NCBI GenBank assembly: GCA_964479745.1
Contig: CAYZNJ010000014.1
Location: 1 to 14,939, forward strand
Length of the DNA stretch: 14,939 nt
Direction: 5' to 3'
Source: JACPNK01 sp964479745
GTDB lineage: Bacteria; Patescibacteriota; Minisyncoccia; 2-02-FULL-40-12; IGHO2-12-FULL-4
The translations under genes and the position numbers were made by a program. The notes under the pieces are model-generated. The model was not told where the DNA came from, did no database searches, and worked only from the letters and a program-made list of their open reading frames with translations. Of this stretch, positions 1 through 7,435 are shown in pieces. Positions within the stretch are counted from its first letter, which is position 1. The number at the start of each line of letters is the position of its first letter.

Positions 1-428
1 CCACTAACTTGGAACAGGAAATCGCTGATATTGAGAAAAGACTGGCGGAAAAGAAGGCGGCTCTTCAGCAATCTCAAGGCGAACAGCCGGCTGTCCAAGA
101 ACGCGACATTTTGCATGAAGTTGTAAGCGAAAAGGCGCAAGAGTTTGTGCCGGATTATCAGCCGTCTACCACACCGGCACAGTCTGGAACTCAAGCCACA
201 GATAACACTTTGCCTCCGCCGACAAGCGAACCGCCTTCCTACTTGTCCGATGAACTCAAGACCAAAGTTCAAGACTTGGTTGATATCGCTTTTACAAAAG
301 GTCTTGCCGAAGCAGTTAAAGAAGTTTCCAAACTGAACAACGCCGCTCTTTTGGATGCTTTCCATGATGTTTTAGTTGACCAGCTTTATGATGTCTTAGT
401 TGAGAGGGGAAAGTTGGAAAAGGTTTAA
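1..428 (+). CDS. Unrecognised protein, 5'-truncated by the window edge
   Basis: The reading frame is open from base 3, so the true start probably lies outside the window; the first in-window start candidate is a TTG at 9, with no Shine-Dalgarno site visible before it. From that TTG there are 139 residues. The first 25 are charged and heptad-like (short coiled coil). A Pro/Thr/Ser/Gln-rich, low-complexity linker follows (about residues 45-78). The last 60 residues form a compact, predicted helical domain (SDELKTKVQDLVDIAFTKGL through LLDAFHDVLVDQLYDVL). No signal peptide or membrane segment is seen in the visible part. It lies 13 bases upstream of the HEEEH-motif protein and in line with the TraG/VirD4-like ATPase, so it may be an accessory or adaptor of that ATPase. 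That role rests on position only; I do not recognise the family. Confidence 0.7.
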   Translation, partial: TNLEQEIADIEKRLAEKKAALQQSQGEQPAVQERDILHEVVSEKAQEFVPDYQPSTTPAQSGTQATDNTLPPPTSEPPSYLSDELKTKVQDLVDIAFTKGLAEAVKEVSKLNNAALLDAFHDVLVDQLYDVLVERGKLEKV

Positions 429-441
429 AATTTTTTGAATT

Positions 442-1788
442 ATGAAAGAGAAACCAAAATTAAAAGTAGAAACAAAAAAAGAAGAGGTAGACGAAAAAGA
501 AACAAATCCAGAGACAGAACCGGAGATTGAAAATTTAGATTCCCATACTTTAGCTTTTATCCAGGGCGGACACATTGATATACCGGATATGGCGAATTTT
601 GAACCAACCCAGTCTTTGGCAGAAATCAAAGAATTTACCAAACGCCTCTCAAAAGAAAATCTTTCATCGGCAAGAGCCGCTCTTATAAAAAAGTTTCGGG
701 AAAAACTTAAAATTTTTAGAGAAAATATGGCCCAAGCGCAAGGGGCTATGGAAGCTTTAATTAACGAAAATCCGGATAGAAACCAAAGAGAATTGGAGGA
801 AGAATTAAGGCAAATTTTAGATTATTTTAATTTACAATCGCAGAAAGATGTTTTTTTTGAAGTACTGAAAAAATATCTAAAAGCCCATTCTGCTGCCAGA
901 AAGATCGTTGCTTACTACAAGGAAAAAGTAAAGAAAAATTGGGAAAGCATGTTGTTTAAGCGTCTATTTGGTAGGTTTCCGGAAGGAAAAGTGGAAGTTA
1001 CAGAAATGCCAATGAATTTATTTTTTAAAATCTATAATGAAACTGACTATGCTCTGGCCTGTCTTCAACATGAACCTGACGAGGAAGAGCTAAAAGAGTC
1101 AAGGTCTAGTTTGGGAGTTAGATTGAACAGAGAGGTGTCGATAAAAGGGCTAGATGTTTTATTGGGAAATAACAGCAAAGGCACTTTGGATACGGAAGCA
1201 GAAAGTGAAGAAGATTTTCTCAAAATTCATGAAGAAGAGCATGCGATTCATCATGGCCTTTTCCCAACATCTGCGATGGTCAGAGCAGAGAGAGATGTGT
1301 TTTTAGCCGGTTCTATAGACGAAAGAACTTTCGTGGAAAAAATTAAGAAACTTTCTCATAATAACATAAACATGTGGCAAACCTACTCTAAGGGCGAGAT
1401 ATTATCTTATTTTAAAGAAGGACAGTCGCTAACAGTAATTAAAATTAAACTTCTAAGCCCAGATGACCTTTATCACTACATTACAGTATGGGAGTCTGGG
1501 CAAAATTTTATCAGAACTGTCGCTGAGCATGTAAAAAAAATGGGGGTTTTGATTAGAAATGTGAACGGAGAACTACTTACAGAAAAAGAAGTTGAAAAAG
1601 TAGCCAGAACCGTTATTTATGAAGCTTGGGAATTGTATAAAAAAAACTTGGTGAGAGCTTTAGATGCGGTTTGGTATTTAGTTCAAAAGTATAAAGATGA
1701 CCCAGAAGGGCATATAAAAGTTTTAAGACTGATTAGCCAGGAACCTTTGGATAAATGGGTCAGATTGTCTAAATTAATATCCCAGTAA
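442..1788 (+). CDS. Unrecognised 448-residue protein with HEEEH (HExxH-type) motif, possible metallopeptidase
   Basis: ATG start 13 bases after the previous stop; there is no Shine-Dalgarno site, only an AT-rich upstream stretch. Residues 1-32 are Lys/Glu-rich and likely disordered; there is no signal peptide. Residues 75-175 are strongly helical and charged. HEEEH at 263-267 matches the HExxH zinc signature of gluzincin-type peptidases, with two further His at 270-271. Glu319 in KGEILSYF lies about 52 residues downstream and could be the third zinc ligand, as in families with a downstream E-[IL] motif. These residues are seen directly; peptidase activity is inferred. The C-terminal 100 residues are helical. 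The stop is only 7 bases before the ATPase start, so the two are probably co-transcribed and may act together. I do not recognise a named family. Confidence 0.75.
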   Translation: MKEKPKLKVETKKEEVDEKETNPETEPEIENLDSHTLAFIQGGHIDIPDMANFEPTQSLAEIKEFTKRLSKENLSSARAALIKKFREKLKIFRENMAQAQGAMEALINENPDRNQRELEEELRQILDYFNLQSQKDVFFEVLKKYLKAHSAARKIVAYYKEKVKKNWESMLFKRLFGRFPEGKVEVTEMPMNLFFKIYNETDYALACLQHEPDEEELKESRSSLGVRLNREVSIKGLDVLLGNNSKGTLDTEAESEEDFLKIHEEEHAIHHGLFPTSAMVRAERDVFLAGSIDERTFVEKIKKLSHNNINMWQTYSKGEILSYFKEGQSLTVIKIKLLSPDDLYHYITVWESGQNFIRTVAEHVKKMGVLIRNVNGELLTEKEVEKVARTVIYEAWELYKKNLVRALDAVWYLVQKYKDDPEGHIKVLRLISQEPLDKWVRLSKLISQ

Positions 1789-1795
1789 TATCCCA

Positions 1796-4237
1796 ATGGT
1801 TTTTCTTATTTCATCTTTTGTCGCTTTGGCCATAGTTTTTGTGGCGGGTTTGGTTGTGTTGGGAAGCTTAAAAACCAAAGGACGGATGCAGAGAGCGCTT
1901 AACATGACTCTGTTTTTGATTAGGGTTCCAAGAGAAACGGTGAACAAGGAAGGCGCGCAAAAACCGGAGAAAGAGTTGATTGCGATTGCCGAGCAGATGT
2001 TGTCCGGATTTTCCAACATGCATTCTAAGGGCTGGAATAAGTTTTTGTATGGTGAACCGTATATGGCCTTGGAAATGGCCGTGCATCATATCGGTGAAGA
2101 AACATTTTTTTATTTGGCTGTGCCTAAATCGAGCGAGGACATAATTGAAAAGCAAATTTACGGTTTTTACCCGACCGCGGAAATTACCAAAACCGCAGAT
2201 TACAACATTTTTAACCCTCAAGGCCCCAATGCCGGCACTTATTTGGCCTACTCCCAAAGCCAAATTTTACCAATTAAAACTTACCAGAAACTTGAATCCG
2301 ACCCGATTAACGGTATTTTGACTTCTATGTCAAAACTGCAGGCTGAAGGCGAGGGCGCGGCGATTCAAATTTTAATCCGTCCCAGTCATGCTTCCGACTT
2401 GAAGTCTTTGGGAGCAAAAGTTGCCCGTGAAATGCAGTCCGGCCATCAATTCAAAGAAGCGCTGGCAAAAGCCGAAGAGTCTAAAAAGCCGGAACTGCTT
2501 AAACAACTCAACCAGATCGGCGCCGGCGAACAAAACAAACCGCAGGAGCCGGAAAAACCCAAATCGGTTACGCCGGCTGACGAGGAAGTTATTAAAGCGA
2601 TTTCTTCCAAAACTGGCAAGCAGATTTTTGATGTAAACATCAGACTGGTCGCTTCGGCCCTTTCGGAGCAAAGAGCCCAGCAAATTTTGCAGGACTTTGA
2701 GGGTTCTCTCGCGCAACTTTCCGCTCCAGATTTAAACAGCCTTAAGGCAGTCAAGCTCGCCGGCAGCTCTCTTCAGAAGTTGATTTATAATTTTTCATTC
2801 CGTCTTTTTGACGAAAAGCAAAAGATGACTATGTCCACCGAAGAGATTGCCAGTTTGTACCATTTTCCGATTGCCAGCACAGCCGCGCCAAAAGTTAAAT
2901 TTCTTAAGGCCAAACCTGCTGAACCGCCGTCAAATTTGCCTGACCACGGAGTGGTTATCGGTAAAAATATTTTTCGCGGCCAAGAGACTCTGGTAAGAAT
3001 GACCGACGAAGACCGCCGCCGCCATATGTATGTAATCGGCCAAACCGGCACCGGCAAAACCACGATTATGAAAGCGATGGTCAGGCAGGACATTGAAAAC
3101 GGCAGCGGAGTCTGCGTGATTGATCCGCACGGAGATTTTGCCGAGTTTACTTTGTCAGTCGTGCCTAAAGAGCGGGCCGAGGATGTGATCTACTTTGATC
3201 CGGGAGATATTGAGCGGCCGATGGCTTTGAATATGTTGGAAATAGACCCGACCCATCCGGAACAAAAAACAATGGTTATTGACGAACTATTCGGCATTTT
3301 TGATAAACTTTATGACCTAAAAACAACCGGCGGGCCGATGTTTGAAAAATATTTCAAAAACTCCGCCTTGCTTTTGTTGGACGATTATGCCAACGAAGCG
3401 CCGGTTTTGGCAGATATTTCCAGAATCTTGGTGGACGATGAATATCGCGCCGACAAACTTACCCGCGAGACAAACCCGCTAGTCAAAGAGTTTTGGGAAA
3501 AAGAAGCCGAAAAAGCCGCTGGCGAATCTTCTTTAGCCAATATGGCGCCGTATATTACTTCAAAAATCACCTCTTTTATTTTTAACGAATTCCTGCGGCC
3601 AATCATCAATCAGCCTAAAAGCTCATTTAACTTTAGAGAGGTTATGGACAAGAAAAAGATTCTGGTCATTAATTTGTCAAAAGGAAGAATCGGGGAAATC
3701 AACGCTAATCTTTTAGGCATGATTATTGTCGGCAAGCTTTTGATGTCGGCTTTGTCCAGAGTTGATATGGAAGAAAAGGACCGCAGCGATTTCTATCTCT
3801 ACATGGACGAGTTTCAAAACTTCACTACGCCAAGCATTGCCACAATTTTGTCCGAAGCCCGCAAATACCGCTTGGACTTGATTCTGGCCCATCAATTTAT
3901 TAAACAGCTTAAAGAAGAAATCCGCGACGCGGTGTTCGGCAATGTGGGCTCAATTGCAGCTTTTCGAATCAGTCCAGACGACGCTGAATTTATGAAAAAC
4001 AAATTTGAGCCGGTTTTTTCGCCGCAAGATTTAATGAATATAGATAATTTAAACGCTTATGTTAATTTGCTGATAAACGGCCAGACTTCCCGGCCATTTA
4101 ATATTGTAGTAGAAAAAGAAAAAGTCTTTGGCGCCGGCTCGGCTGAAATGGCAAAGTCAATCAAAGAAATTTCCCGCTTGAAATACAGCCGACCAAGAGA
4201 AGAAGTTGAACAGGAGATAAGAAGCAAATATAAATAA
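1796..4237 (+). CDS. Membrane-anchored TraG/VirD4/HerA-like ATPase (type IV secretion coupling-protein type)
   Basis: 813 residues. An N-terminal hydrophobic helix (about 2-24) should anchor it in the membrane with the bulk in the cytoplasm. Residues 35-360 form an alpha/beta region without a motif I recognise, broken by a Lys/Glu/Pro-rich linker near 225-262. The motor domain follows: Walker A GQTGTGKTT (415-423), VIDPHGDF (441-448), Walker B YLYMDEFQNF (667-676) and a conserved Gln at 700 in LILAHQF. This set is typical of the VirD4/TraG/TraD and HerA (DUF87) hexameric DNA pumps, which move DNA or protein substrates through type IV secretion or conjugation channels. No relaxase, VirB4 or pilin gene is visible, so substrate and partners are unknown. 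The neighbours are the HEEEH-motif gene (7 bases upstream) and a GtrA gene (4 bases downstream). Family assignment is firm; a role in secretion, DNA uptake or partitioning is inferred. Confidence 0.85.
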   Translation: MVFLISSFVALAIVFVAGLVVLGSLKTKGRMQRALNMTLFLIRVPRETVNKEGAQKPEKELIAIAEQMLSGFSNMHSKGWNKFLYGEPYMALEMAVHHIGEETFFYLAVPKSSEDIIEKQIYGFYPTAEITKTADYNIFNPQGPNAGTYLAYSQSQILPIKTYQKLESDPINGILTSMSKLQAEGEGAAIQILIRPSHASDLKSLGAKVAREMQSGHQFKEALAKAEESKKPELLKQLNQIGAGEQNKPQEPEKPKSVTPADEEVIKAISSKTGKQIFDVNIRLVASALSEQRAQQILQDFEGSLAQLSAPDLNSLKAVKLAGSSLQKLIYNFSFRLFDEKQKMTMSTEEIASLYHFPIASTAAPKVKFLKAKPAEPPSNLPDHGVVIGKNIFRGQETLVRMTDEDRRRHMYVIGQTGTGKTTIMKAMVRQDIENGSGVCVIDPHGDFAEFTLSVVPKERAEDVIYFDPGDIERPMALNMLEIDPTHPEQKTMVIDELFGIFDKLYDLKTTGGPMFEKYFKNSALLLLDDYANEAPVLADISRILVDDEYRADKLTRETNPLVKEFWEKEAEKAAGESSLANMAPYITSKITSFIFNEFLRPIINQPKSSFNFREVMDKKKILVINLSKGRIGEINANLLGMIIVGKLLMSALSRVDMEEKDRSDFYLYMDEFQNFTTPSIATILSEARKYRLDLILAHQFIKQLKEEIRDAVFGNVGSIAAFRISPDDAEFMKNKFEPVFSPQDLMNIDNLNAYVNLLINGQTSRPFNIVVEKEKVFGAGSAEMAKSIKEISRLKYSRPREEVEQEIRSKYK

Positions 4238-4241
4238 ATTT

Positions 4242-4865
4242 ATGACCCGGTTTTCTAAAAAAGACTTTTTTTCTTCAATTGTTACTGGTTTAATTACCGG
4301 CATTCTTGCTTGGCGCATTTTTGATTTTATACCGGTCAGCTGGCACTTCCGCAATATTTCTTACGCTTGGTTGGTTTTGTTAGTGCCAATTTTGTGGGTT
4401 TTTGGCGTCTGGCTGGGTTATTTTTTGGGCAAATGGGTCAGTTTTTTTAGCCAGTTCGGAAAATACGCCGCTATCGGCTTTACCAATGCGGCAATTGATT
4501 TTGGCGTTTTTTATTTTTTGGTTTATCTTACCGGCATAGCGTTGGGGGTAAGATTCACCATTTTCAAAAGCATATCTTTTCTGGTGGGTGTAACTAACAG
4601 TTATTTTTGGAATAAATACTGGGCCTTTGAAGCAGGGGAAAGCCGTGGCGGAAAACAAGAAGCGGTTAAATTTTTTGTAGTGAATGTGGCGGCTTGGGTT
4701 ATCAATGTAAGCATAGGTTCTTTGGTGGCCAACGGAATCAACCCGCTTTTTAATCTGTCAGACAAAGCTTGGGCTGGTCTGGCGATAATTGCCGGTTCAG
4801 CCGTGGCTTTGATTTTCAGCTTTATAGGATTCCGGCTAGTGGTTTTCAAAACGCAAGAAAAATAA
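4242..4865 (+). CDS. GtrA-family membrane protein with an N-terminal two-helix extension
   Basis: 207 residues, starting 4 bases after the ATPase stop and ending 1 base before dnaX. The GtrA core covers about residues 71-203 with four membrane helices (about 74-98, 105-121, 143-165, 178-202). It has the family hallmarks: FGKYAAIGFTNAAIDFGVF at the first helix, NSYFWNKYWAFE (119-130) and the GFRLVVF ending. GtrA proteins are thought to move lipid-linked sugars (for example polyprenyl-phosphate-glucose) across the membrane for surface glycan modification. Typical members have 120-150 residues; this one carries about 70 extra N-terminal residues with two more hydrophobic segments (about 10-29 and 42-63), giving six predicted helices. 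The family is clear; the sugar substrate cannot be told from the sequence. Confidence 0.88.
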   Translation: MTRFSKKDFFSSIVTGLITGILAWRIFDFIPVSWHFRNISYAWLVLLVPILWVFGVWLGYFLGKWVSFFSQFGKYAAIGFTNAAIDFGVFYFLVYLTGIALGVRFTIFKSISFLVGVTNSYFWNKYWAFEAGESRGGKQEAVKFFVVNVAAWVINVSIGSLVANGINPLFNLSDKAWAGLAIIAGSAVALIFSFIGFRLVVFKTQEK

Positions 4866-4866
4866 T

Positions 4867-5994
4867 ATGGTTTTCTATCGCAAATATCGCCCTAAAACCT
4901 TTTCTGAAGTAGTCGGGCAAGAGCATGTGGTGCAAACTTTAAGGGGAGCGCTGCAGAGCAACAACTTAGCCCACGCTTATCTTTTTACCGGTCCTCGAGG
5001 GACCGGTAAAACTACAATGGCCCGGCTTTTAGCAAAGGCGGTTAACTGCGAGAAAAATGTGTTGAGGAGCGAAGGCGACGAAATACTGAGCAGAACACTG
5101 CGAAGTGATGCTTGCGGAGTTTGTTCATTTTGCAAAGAAATTGAAGACAACCGCTCGCTTGATTTGGTTGAAATTGACGCCGCTTCCAATAGAGGCATTG
5201 ACGAAATCAGAGCATTAAGAGAAGGAGCCCGTTTTTCTTCCATGGCTTCCGGCAAACACAAAGTCTATATTATTGATGAATGCCATATGCTCACCAAAGA
5301 AGCCTCAAACGCTTTTTTAAAAACGCTGGAAGAACCGGCGGCCAAGACTCTTTTTGTGCTGGCAACTACTGAACCGTCAAAAATTCTGCCGACTATAATT
5401 TCCAGAGTGCAGAGATTTGATTTTAAAAAACTGAATTCCCAGCAGATTGTTTATAAACTCGAAAAAATAAGTTTGGCTGAAAAAATTAAAATAGACAAAA
5501 AATTATTACAACTGATTGCTTTGCAAGCCGAAGGTTCACTGCGCGACGCCGAAAGTAATCTTTCTAAATTGGTTGCCTTCAAGGGAAGAGAAATTGACGA
5601 GGAGGCGGTTAAAGAAATTCTCGGATTTATACCCCTTAACACTTTTAACGACTTCATGAATTTAATCGTGGCTAAAAAAAAATCCGAAGCAATTTTGCTG
5701 GTTAATCAGCTTTACGAATCCGGCTTGGACTTGGACAACTTTGTGAGAGGGCTTTTGGGTTATGTAAGAAAAATTTTAGTTATCAGAGCCAGTGCGGCAA
5801 GCAACTCCAATTTTCAGCACGATCTGGGTAGCGAACATTTCCAGGTGGTTTCTAAATTAGCGGCAAGTCTGGAAAGCAAAGATGTTTTAAAACTACTTAC
5901 GACTTTAATGCGTGTCCAGCAGGAAATGAAAATCACCCCCATACCTCAATTGCCGTTAGAAATAGCAATCTCTGAACTAACGGAAATGGCGTAA
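4867..5994 (+). CDS. dnaX: DNA polymerase III subunit gamma (DnaX, short form without tau domains)
   Basis: Clamp-loader ATPase of the replisome, which loads the sliding clamp on DNA. It begins with the typical FYRKYRPKTFSEVVGQEHV. Walker A is GPRGTGKT (42-49), the Walker B region is YIIDECHML (134-142), and the sensor/SRC motif is ISRVQRFDF (178-186). The zinc module has Cys at 61, 83, 86 and 89. The spacing between the first two Cys is 21 residues, against 8 in E. coli and B. subtilis as I remember them, so the loop carries about 13 extra residues. At 375 residues the protein contains domains I-III only and lacks the DnaB- and polymerase-binding tau extension, which fits reduced genomes. 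An A9 run lies at 5674-5682 (codons 270-272). dnaX is the last gene of the 1-5994 run and is followed by a terminator. Confidence 0.95.
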   Translation: MVFYRKYRPKTFSEVVGQEHVVQTLRGALQSNNLAHAYLFTGPRGTGKTTMARLLAKAVNCEKNVLRSEGDEILSRTLRSDACGVCSFCKEIEDNRSLDLVEIDAASNRGIDEIRALREGARFSSMASGKHKVYIIDECHMLTKEASNAFLKTLEEPAAKTLFVLATTEPSKILPTIISRVQRFDFKKLNSQQIVYKLEKISLAEKIKIDKKLLQLIALQAEGSLRDAESNLSKLVAFKGREIDEEAVKEILGFIPLNTFNDFMNLIVAKKKSEAILLVNQLYESGLDLDNFVRGLLGYVRKILVIRASAASNSNFQHDLGSEHFQVVSKLAASLESKDVLKLLTTLMRVQQEMKITPIPQLPLEIAISELTEMA

Positions 5995-6016
5995 CGGTGC
6001 GAAGTTATTAAAAAAT

Positions 6017-6045
6017 TTGCCCGAAAGGGCTTTTTTTTGTATGAT
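6017..6045 (+). promoter_or_regulatory. Sigma70-type promoter for tRNA-Gln, overlapping the dnaX terminator
   Basis: TTGCCC (6017-6022) and TATGAT (6040-6045) are separated by exactly 17 bases. Start of transcription is expected near 6052, just before the tRNA at 6057. The -35 box and spacer are made of the dnaX terminator hairpin and its T tract. TATGAT differs from consensus at one base and TTGCCC at two, so the promoter is plausible but unproven. A tRNA 18 bases after a terminator does need a promoter here. Confidence 0.55.
6019..6038 (+). terminator. Rho-independent terminator after dnaX
   Basis: GCCC-GAAA-GGGC (a 4-bp GC stem closed by a GNRA-like tetraloop) is followed directly by eight T. 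It lies 24 bases after the dnaX stop and should end the 1-5994 transcript. The hairpin also forms part of the likely tRNA promoter (6017-6045). Confidence 0.85.
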
Positions 6046-6056
6046 TACTTATCTTT

Positions 6057-6130
6057 TGCCGGGTGGTGAAGCGGTATCACGCCTGCCTTTGGAGCAGGAA
6101 TCCTAGGTCCGACCCCTAGCCCGGCAGCCA
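6057..6130 (+). tRNA. tRNA-Gln (anticodon TTG), CCA encoded
   Basis: The full cloverleaf can be folded by hand. The acceptor is TGCCGGG (6057-6063) with CCCGGCA (6120-6126), discriminator G6127 and an encoded CCA at 6128-6130. The D arm spans 6066-6080 with GG at 6073-6074. The anticodon stem CCTGC/GCAGG closes the loop CTTTGGA, giving anticodon TTG (6089-6091), which reads CAA/CAG (Gln). The T stem CTAGG/CCTAG closes the loop TCCGACC, where position 55 is C instead of the near-universal T. The gene sits between the dnaX terminator and a small membrane protein gene 22 bases downstream, which may share the transcript. Confidence 0.95.
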
Positions 6131-6152
6131 CGAAAAATTTGTTAGTATTTAT

Positions 6153-6323
6153 ATGAACAAATTTATCTGGTTGGGATTGTTTTTGGGAAGTACGATCGGG
6201 GAAATGTTGCCTTCGCTTTGGGGCGCTGATTATTTTTCTTTTTCAGGAATTATTTTTTCGGTGATCGGCGGTATTGTTGGCGTATGGCTTGGATATAAGG
6301 TAAAACAGTATTTTGAAAATTGA
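6153..6323 (+). CDS. Small two-helix membrane protein, 56 residues
   Basis: ATG at 6153, TGA at 6321-6323. The protein is almost entirely hydrophobic. A first helix (about residues 4-20, FIWLGLFLGSTIGEML) is followed by a short polar turn and a second glycine-rich helix (about 31-48) containing IIFSVIGGIVGVWLGYK, then a short basic/polar tail. Glycine spacing in helix 2 recalls small membrane families such as GlsB/YeaQ/YmgE, but the match is not specific enough to name it. There is no Shine-Dalgarno site, like most genes on this strand. It starts 22 bases after the tRNA and ends 22 bases before the preferred ATG of the kinase-like gene. Composition and position support a real gene; function unknown. 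Confidence 0.6.
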   Translation: MNKFIWLGLFLGSTIGEMLPSLWGADYFSFSGIIFSVIGGIVGVWLGYKVKQYFEN

Positions 6324-6345
6324 CTTTAGACTAAAGATCTTTACT

Positions 6346-6888
6346 ATGCAAAATAAAATTTTCATATACGGTGTGCCGGGGTCTGGAAAAACTTACTTCA
6401 GCAAATTATTAAAGGAAAAATTAAATTGGCCGCTGTTGGAAGCGGATACGCTAAGACCAAAGGCGCAAAAAGATAAAACAGTCGGCGAGAATCCGTTTCT
6501 TTTTCTGGGAACCTGCCAAGCTTATAAAAAGTTTGGCGAGTTAAATCCGGAAAATACAGTAAAAGGTTTGAAAGCGGTCAGAGAAGCTCTTCAGGAGTGG
6601 GTTTTGTCTGAAGTTGAAAGACACACTCAAGTTGTAGTTGAGAGCGCATTTTTAGATCCGAACATTATCAGCAACAGAGGCGAGGTGCTTTTAGTTATTA
6701 CCAAAGACGAAGCTTTACATAAGAGCTATTTCTTTCAAAACCGTTCAGAAAGCGAAGAAAGTCTTAACGAGTTTAAAGCGGCTAGGTTGGTGCAAGATTA
6801 CTTAATAGAGGAAGCTGAAAAACTCAACATCAAAATTATTGAAAACAACTCGGATATTAGAAACAAAATTGAAATTTTGATAAAATAA
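6346..6888 (+). CDS. P-loop NTPase, small-molecule kinase-like
   Basis: I chose the ATG at 6346 (180 residues). The in-frame TTG at 6313 would overlap the upstream small gene and put 11 extra residues before the first strand, whereas from the ATG the sequence runs straight into KIFIYGVPGSGKTYFSK. Walker A is GVPGSGKT (residues 9-16). A second acidic strand VVVESAFLD (about 98-106) fits a Walker B or substrate-site strand, and FFQNRSE further on could supply lid arginines. This pattern matches small P-loop kinases (AAA_33, zeta-toxin-like and nucleotide/shikimate-kinase-like groups). The phosphate acceptor cannot be deduced. It lies 3 bases before msrA, in the same transcript. Confidence 0.75.
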   Translation: MQNKIFIYGVPGSGKTYFSKLLKEKLNWPLLEADTLRPKAQKDKTVGENPFLFLGTCQAYKKFGELNPENTVKGLKAVREALQEWVLSEVERHTQVVVESAFLDPNIISNRGEVLLVITKDEALHKSYFFQNRSESEESLNEFKAARLVQDYLIEEAEKLNIKIIENNSDIRNKIEILIK

Positions 6889-6891
6889 CTT

Positions 6892-7434
6892 ATGCAAAAA
6901 AGAAATGAGGTTATCGTTTTTGGCGAAGGGTGTTTTTGGTGTACAGAAGCAATATTTCAAAATCTGAAGGGAGTAATATCTGTAACATCGGGTTATGCCG
7001 GTGGGACTACTAAAAATCCAGGTTACGCCGAAGTTTGCGACGGTCAAACCGGACATGCAGAGGTTGCCAGGATTGAGTTTGATCCCTCCCAGATATCATT
7101 TAAAAACCTGCTTACGGTGTTCTTTGCTACGCATGATCCGACAACTTTAAACCGGCAAGGCAATGATATCGGGACTCAATACCGATCAACAATTTTATAC
7201 ACAACACTTGAACAAAAAACCGAGTCAGAGAAATTTATAGAAGAACTAAACAAAGGAGATGACAAAAAAGTTGTTACTGAAGTTAAACCTTTGGAAGAAT
7301 TTTATCCGGCGGAGGACTATCATAAAGAATATTTCAAAAATAATCCCGATAAAGCCTATTGCCAGCTGGTTATAAATCCAAAAATAGAAAAGTTGCAGGA
7401 AAAATTTCAAAATTTGTTAAAAAATAAAAATTAA
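6892..7434 (+). CDS. msrA: Peptide-methionine (S)-S-oxide reductase MsrA
   Basis: Reduces the S epimer of methionine sulfoxide, free or in proteins, in the cytoplasm. Family signatures are plain: GEGCFWCTEAIFQNLKGV with catalytic Cys14, SGYAGGTTKNPGYAEVC, GHAEVARIEFDP, FFATHDPTTLNRQGNDIGTQYRS and AEDYHKEYF. Its 180 residues are normal for the catalytic core. Other Cys are Cys17, one in AEVCDG and one in AYCQLVINPK. The pair of C-terminal recycling Cys found in E. coli MsrA is absent, so regeneration must use another Cys or direct thiol reduction (inference). The stop is 1 base before the msrB start, indicating coupled translation. Confidence 0.96.
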   Translation: MQKRNEVIVFGEGCFWCTEAIFQNLKGVISVTSGYAGGTTKNPGYAEVCDGQTGHAEVARIEFDPSQISFKNLLTVFFATHDPTTLNRQGNDIGTQYRSTILYTTLEQKTESEKFIEELNKGDDKKVVTEVKPLEEFYPAEDYHKEYFKNNPDKAYCQLVINPKIEKLQEKFQNLLKNKN

Positions 7435-7435
7435 A

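Noticed and set aside
1796..4237. A conjugative element or plasmid transfer region around the TraG/VirD4-like ATPase
   Set aside because: There is no relaxase, VirB4, pilin, integrase or direct repeat in view, and the gene is embedded beside dnaX in what looks like core chromosome.
6313..6345. TTG at 6313 as start of the kinase-like protein
   Set aside because: It overlaps the 56-residue membrane protein gene and adds residues before the first beta strand; the ATG at 6346 is a better start.
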